A DNA stretch of 50,185 bases from Mucilaginibacter polytrichastri (GTDB lineage: Bacteria; Bacteroidota; Bacteroidia; Sphingobacteriales; Sphingobacteriaceae): contig NZ_MPPL01000001.1 of the NCBI RefSeq assembly GCF_001911425.1, positions 577,604 to 627,788 on the forward strand, in the 5' to 3' direction. Numbering within the stretch: the first letter of the stretch is position 1; every line of letters starts with the position of its first letter. Of the stretch, positions 46,217-50,185 are shown in pieces. The notes beneath the pieces are model-generated. The model ran no database searches and had not been told where the DNA came from. It saw only the letters and a list, made by a program, of their open reading frames with translations. Position numbers and translations under genes: made by a program.

Positions 46217-47347
46217 ATGAAAATTGCATTTCTTTGTGGAGGATTAGAGCCCGGTAAAGATGGCGTTGGCGACTACACGCGCAGGTTAGCCAAAGAGTTT
46301 CAGCAAAATAATCATGAGGTAGTTGTAATTTCTCTTGCTGATCGTCATATAAATAAAATTGCAGTAGGGTCACAGGTAATAGATGGGGTGGAAGTTAGCA
46401 CGTTACGTATCCCTCATTCACTGGAAAAAAAATATCAATTTAAAGAAGCTGAGAAATATTTAAAAATTTTTGACCCCGATTGGATTAGCTTCCAGTATGT
46501 ACCTTATTCTTTTGATAAAAGAGCCCTGCCAATTAACTTGGGTAAAAAGCTTAAGAAATTAAGGCCATTTGCAAAATGGAGCATTATGTTTCACGAAATA
46601 TGGCAGGGAGAATCTATAGAGAGTACAATCAAGGATAAGATAATTGGATACTTCCAGAAAAGAATAACTCTTGGTATTATATCAAAGCTGAAACCCGTTT
46701 TTATTTCTACGACTAATGAGTATTATAAAAAATGCTTTTCTAATTTGGGCATTCAAACGGACAAAATCCCAGTTTTTAGCAACATTCCAGCTGGTAGTTC
46801 ATCGCCCGGGAAAATATTTATGCAACTACCAAAATCTGTTTTAGATAATAAAGCCAATTACGTTATTGCGTCGTTTTTCGGTGGTTTTCATGCCTATACT
46901 GAGTTAGGGCAGCAACTAAATCAAGTTGCAAAAACGATTGAAGATAAACTCGGTAAAAAGCTAATGGTAACACATATAGGTAAGGCAGATAAAGTAAAAG
47001 AGGTTTTAGATAATATTACTAAAACTACAAACATAGAAACTGCAGTGCTTGGAGAATGGGATGAATATGACGTAGCTGATTATTTGTCTACAATTGATTT
47101 AGGGCTTTCTACTTATCCTAAAATACTTTATGAAAAAAGCGGTAGCATAGCTGCTTTATTAATTAATGGTTGTCCGGTTATTTTATTTAAGGAATCTTTT
47201 GAACAAGATAACCGTCAAATTACTGAACTAAAAGAATGGAGCGAAAATTTCGATTTTAAAAAATTCTTTGATCAGGATAAAAGCTTTTCGGCACTTTATG
47301 GAGCAAAAGAGGCATTTGAAAAATATTTAAAAAATTTTAACCAATAA
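46217..47347 (+). CDS. GT4-like GT-B glycosyltransferase
   Basis: 376 residues from MKIAFLCGGLEPGKDGVGDY. An in-frame ATG at 46172 lies inside the previous gene. The N-terminal domain has a Gly-rich loop (GLEPGKDGVGDYTRRLAKEF) typical of GT4. The C-terminal domain runs through LGEWDEYDVADYLSTIDLGL and YEKSGSIAALLINGCPVILF, resembling the donor-binding part. The usual E-x7-E motif is not clear. It probably adds one sugar of the exopolysaccharide repeat. Confidence 0.78.
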   Translation: MKIAFLCGGLEPGKDGVGDYTRRLAKEFQQNNHEVVVISLADRHINKIAVGSQVIDGVEVSTLRIPHSLEKKYQFKEAEKYLKIFDPDWISFQYVPYSFDKRALPINLGKKLKKLRPFAKWSIMFHEIWQGESIESTIKDKIIGYFQKRITLGIISKLKPVFISTTNEYYKKCFSNLGIQTDKIPVFSNIPAGSSSPGKIFMQLPKSVLDNKANYVIASFFGGFHAYTELGQQLNQVAKTIEDKLGKKLMVTHIGKADKVKEVLDNITKTTNIETAVLGEWDEYDVADYLSTIDLGLSTYPKILYEKSGSIAALLINGCPVILFKESFEQDNRQITELKEWSENFDFKKFFDQDKSFSALYGAKEAFEKYLKNFNQ

Positions 47348-47351
47348 CCAT

Positions 47352-48224
47352 ATGACAGTAGGTTTATTAACTACCAATTACAATACGTATGAGTTAAGTA
47401 CTAAATGTATTGAGAATTGCTTGCGTTTTGCTGACGATACCATAGATAAATTTGTAGTTGTTGATGATTGTTCTAATGAAAAATTTGACGTGGAGTTTGA
47501 TAATGTCACTTTGATTAGAAACGTTGAGAATAAAGGATTGGTTAAAAGCCTTAATGTGGGATTAGCAGCCTTAGATACGGATTTGGTTATCCTATTTGAT
47601 TCTGATGCATGGCCACTAGAAAAATATATTGAAAGAACGAAAGCATATTTTAGAGATAATCCTAAAGTGGGCATAGCTGCATATGAGATAGAGAATGCCG
47701 AAGGCCAGCCAACGGCAGTATTTGAACCAGAGCCCGATGCTATGAGTGTAGTACTCGGCCAGAAACTGCATAAATACTACCAGTCTAAATTTAACAAAAA
47801 CCCTAAACTAATTACGGTTTATACATGTGCCATGGTAATTCGTAAAGAAGTATTACAGGAAATTGGCGGTTTTGATGAGAATTACGACTGGTTAGAGCTA
47901 GATCATGATATTTGCATGAGAGCTATAAGAAAAGGCTGGCATATAGGCGTAATGCCAATAAAAGCTTTTCATAAGGGAAGCGGTACTCCACAACTTGTAA
48001 GCAAGAGATTGATACGCTTTTACAAAAACAGAGTTATGCTGCTCAAGAAATTTAATAAATACCCACTTGGGCCTCTTTTAAATATGATTATTATAGGTCG
48101 GTTAAGTATTGAGTATGTTTTTATAAATGTTTTGGGGCGCTTTAAATATTCTGAAGAGGTCAGAAAAGATAAGGCATATTCGCGCTCAAAACTTATCTCA
48201 CTTTTTGTTAACGGTACGATATAA
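47352..48224 (+). CDS. GT2-family glycosyltransferase
   Basis: 290 residues. GT-A start VGLLTTNYNTYELSTKCI, FVVVDDCSNEKF near 34-45, and DxD motif D83-S-D85 in VILFDSDAWPLE. The acceptor region is GGFDENYDWLELDHDICMRA near 177-196 (the ED/DxD-like base). It is cytoplasmic or peripheral, with a mildly hydrophobic C-terminal helix. It is four bases after the GT4-like gene and nine before the acyltransferase, clearly one operon. Confidence 0.87.
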   Translation: MTVGLLTTNYNTYELSTKCIENCLRFADDTIDKFVVVDDCSNEKFDVEFDNVTLIRNVENKGLVKSLNVGLAALDTDLVILFDSDAWPLEKYIERTKAYFRDNPKVGIAAYEIENAEGQPTAVFEPEPDAMSVVLGQKLHKYYQSKFNKNPKLITVYTCAMVIRKEVLQEIGGFDENYDWLELDHDICMRAIRKGWHIGVMPIKAFHKGSGTPQLVSKRLIRFYKNRVMLLKKFNKYPLGPLLNMIIIGRLSIEYVFINVLGRFKYSEEVRKDKAYSRSKLISLFVNGTI

Positions 48225-48233
48225 TACTATTAT

Positions 48234-49322
48234 ATGGCCCATACACCCCGAAGCCTTTCAGGCTTAAGCAGTATATTTTTAGATGCACTAAGGATAATAG
48301 CCTCAATAGTTGTTTTTATAGGCCACGCTTATGCCCAGGGATATATTACTGTAGGCAATAACTTTATGGGGGCTGACTTTGGACATTTTTCTGTACTTAT
48401 ATTTTTTGTATTATCGGGATACGTAATTGCCCATACCACCTCAAAAAAAAATAGAGGTCCTTTGCAATATGCTCAAGCACGTTTAAGCAGATTGTATTCG
48501 GTATTATTGCCGACGTTAATAATCACAGCTATTATTGAATTTGCAGTGGTTAAGTTATCTCCCGAAATTGCAATAGGTTATCAACGAGGGAATCCACTAC
48601 CGCGTTATATACTTTCGGGCTTGTTTTTGAATGAAATGTGGTTTTTTTCTGCATCGCCCCCAATAAATGGCCCTTTATGGTCATTATCTTATGAATATTG
48701 GTATTACGTTATTTTTGGTTGTGTTTTTTTTAAATTTAAAGGTTGGCAATCAGTAATAATACCATTGTTAGCCTGTATGATTGCTGGCCCTAAAATTTTA
48801 TCAATGATGCCTATTTGGCTTTTTGGAAACATAGCATATCGACTAAATAATCCGTTAAAAAATAGGTATGCAATATCTTGGTTTTTGGTAGCCGGCGCTT
48901 TGTCAATTGCAATTATCCTTTATATTGCATTACCGGCATTGCCTTTTAAATTAGGAACTTCACCGCTGTTTTTTTCAGCTCAGTTTATATCCGATACTAT
49001 AGTTAGCTTGTTTATAGGCATAGCGTTCTGGCTTTTACCCAGCTACAATATTGCATCAGAAAAGGTACCCGGAAAGGCATTAAAAACTTTTAGGAAATTT
49101 GCAGATTTGACATTTCCTCTTTACGTATTGCATGAACCACTCTTGGTATTATTTAGAGTAATAAATAAAGAATATGCAAATAATAGCTTAAATATGATTG
49201 TAGGCTTAGTAATAGTTTTTATTACTTGTATGTACTTGGGGAGTATAATGGAGAAAAATCGTTTTAGATGGATTTCTCCCTTTAAACAATTTTTGAATAA
49301 GATAAAATTAGTAATTCAGTAA
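48234..49322 (+). CDS. membrane acyltransferase, acyltransferase-3 family
   Basis: 362 residues with about ten membrane helices. Family residues R20 and H31 lie in FLDALRIIASIVVFIGHAYA, and FSVLIFFVLSGYVIAHTT (about 53-70) is the second signature. It has the same family as the gene at 546-1652 but a different sequence. In this operon it would acylate the polysaccharide repeat unit from the periplasmic side. The TAATG after its stop is followed by the next glycosyltransferase, 13 bases on. Confidence 0.87.
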   Translation: MAHTPRSLSGLSSIFLDALRIIASIVVFIGHAYAQGYITVGNNFMGADFGHFSVLIFFVLSGYVIAHTTSKKNRGPLQYAQARLSRLYSVLLPTLIITAIIEFAVVKLSPEIAIGYQRGNPLPRYILSGLFLNEMWFFSASPPINGPLWSLSYEYWYYVIFGCVFFKFKGWQSVIIPLLACMIAGPKILSMMPIWLFGNIAYRLNNPLKNRYAISWFLVAGALSIAIILYIALPALPFKLGTSPLFFSAQFISDTIVSLFIGIAFWLLPSYNIASEKVPGKALKTFRKFADLTFPLYVLHEPLLVLFRVINKEYANNSLNMIVGLVIVFITCMYLGSIMEKNRFRWISPFKQFLNKIKLVIQ

Positions 49323-49335
49323 TGAACTTGAGTAA

Positions 49336-50185
49336 ATGGTAAAGCATTATAAATTGTTGCTTATAACGCATAAATTTTATCCCGATATCGGTGGTACTGA
49401 AGCGAATGCAGAATTTTTGGCTAAGGTATTTGTAGGCTATGGTATAGAAGTACACGTTTTAACATGGACATTACAAACCGGGGAAAAGGAATTTCCTCAT
49501 AAAGTCATTCGTAATCCCAGCTTAAGAGTTTTGTTAAAAGAGCATCGCTGGGCAGATATTGTATTTGAAAACAGCCCTGTTCTGCGCCTTTCATGGCCAT
49601 CTTTATTTATTAAAAAGCCTTTAGTAATATCCATAAACACTTGGCTGGACGACTTTGAAGCCAAAAAGCAATCATTACAAAGTACATTTAAATATCAATG
49701 GCTTAAACGAGCAACATCTATTATTGCAGTTAGTGACGCTGTTAGAAAAAGATGCTGGCCAACTGCAACTGTTATCGAAAATGCATATAATGATACGCTG
49801 TTTTTAAATACTGTTCCAATAGCTAACCGGCAAAAAAAATTCGTTTTTTTAGGAAGATTGGTTTCTGATAAAGGGGCAAGTATGGCTGTTGAAGCAATAT
49901 ATCTATTAAATAAAAATGCCCTTTCAACGTCACCTCCTTATGCATATACTTTAACTGTTATAGGTACTGGTGAGGAATTTGATAATTTAAAAAAACAAGT
50001 TTCTGAATATGGTCTTGATAAGGCCATAACTTTTGCCGGTTCGATGAAAGGAGAAGCCTTAGTAAATGCATTAAATGAGCACAGATATATACTTATACCC
50101 TCGGTATGGGAAGAACCGTTTGGTATAGTGGCTTTAGAAGGTATGGCTTGCGGGTGTGTTCCAATAGTATCTGCAAGCGGGGGGC
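49336..50185 (+). CDS. GT4-family glycosyltransferase, cut by the right window edge
   Basis: 283 codons are visible, starting MVKHYKLLLITHKFYPDIGG, with no stop before the end. The HKFYPDIGGTE loop is the GT4 start. An FVFLGRLVSDKGASMAVEAI segment (about 167-186) opens the donor domain. SVWEEPFGIVALEGMACG near residues 256-273 carries the E-x7-E motif, so about 80-100 residues are missing. An ATG at 49322 is out of frame and closes after six codons. It is the next member of the polysaccharide operon. Confidence 0.85.
   Translation, partial: MVKHYKLLLITHKFYPDIGGTEANAEFLAKVFVGYGIEVHVLTWTLQTGEKEFPHKVIRNPSLRVLLKEHRWADIVFENSPVLRLSWPSLFIKKPLVISINTWLDDFEAKKQSLQSTFKYQWLKRATSIIAVSDAVRKRCWPTATVIENAYNDTLFLNTVPIANRQKKFVFLGRLVSDKGASMAVEAIYLLNKNALSTSPPYAYTLTVIGTGEEFDNLKKQVSEYGLDKAITFAGSMKGEALVNALNEHRYILIPSVWEEPFGIVALEGMACGCVPIVSASGG

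Overview
The window reads as a chromosome segment from a Bacteroidota bacterium, most likely family Sphingobacteriaceae (Mucilaginibacter or Pedobacter-like). Three things point there. Promoters follow the Bacteroidota pattern TTTG - 18 nt - TAnnTTTG upstream of rpsU and of the tRNA-tuf operon. Shine-Dalgarno sequences are generally absent. The protein repertoire also fits: Bacteroides-type mannosylglucose phosphorylase, 800-residue FtsX-like permease, DUF3467 protein, and a Wzc kinase with a Tyr-Gly tail. The genus is inferred from protein style and was not tested.

Layout. 0-1.7 kb: decayed gene fragments and an intact membrane O-acyltransferase, all on the minus strand. 1.9-4.5 kb: a minus-strand mlaE-mlaF-mlaD lipid-transport operon. 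4.8-12.6 kb: a galactomannan/mannobiose module comprising an AraC regulator, a sodium:solute symporter, GH130 mannosylglucose phosphorylase, a cellobiose 2-epimerase-type enzyme, GH27 alpha-galactosidase, a terminator, and GH26 mannanase. 12.7-13.2 kb: a RelE/ParE-type toxin-antitoxin pair. 13.2-15.5 kb: a minus-strand operon for a dTDP-3-amino-3,6-dideoxyhexose (FdtA/FdtB-like) with a GT14-type glycosyltransferase. 15.8-22.7 kb: AhpD-like protein plus DUF3179 protein, a GH28-fold protein, a small unknown protein, adenine phosphoribosyltransferase, and an FtsX-like permease.

23.0-38.2 kb is the core information-processing block. It starts with rpsU-xerC/D-hpf and a strong terminator. Then come tRNA-Thr(UGU), Tyr(GUA), Gly(UCC), Thr(GGU), tuf, tRNA-Trp, secE, nusG, rplK, rplA, rplJ, rplL, rpoB, rpoC and a terminator. 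The first four tRNAs plus tuf have the same order and anticodons as the E. coli thrU-tyrU-glyT-thrT-tufB operon. Several spacers in this block carry long dyads.

38.2-38.8 kb is a frame-shattered transposase remnant. From 38.9 kb to the end is an AT-rich surface polysaccharide locus: outer-membrane beta-barrel protein (minus), DUF3467 protein, Wza-like export lipoprotein, Wzc-like tyrosine kinase, Wzx-like flippase, three complete glycosyltransferases, a hexapeptide acetyltransferase, an acyltransferase-3 protein, and a GT4 glycosyltransferase running off the right edge.

How the genes work together. GH26 and GH27 would trim galactomannan outside the cytoplasm, and the symporter would bring in mannobiose. 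The epimerase would make mannosylglucose, and GH130 would split it with phosphate into mannose-1-phosphate and glucose. The most interesting non-routine signal is in the rpsU operon: both rpsU and hpf carry strong Shine-Dalgarno motifs in a lineage that normally lacks them. That suggests control by the bS21 status of the ribosome. All functions are inferred from sequence alone.
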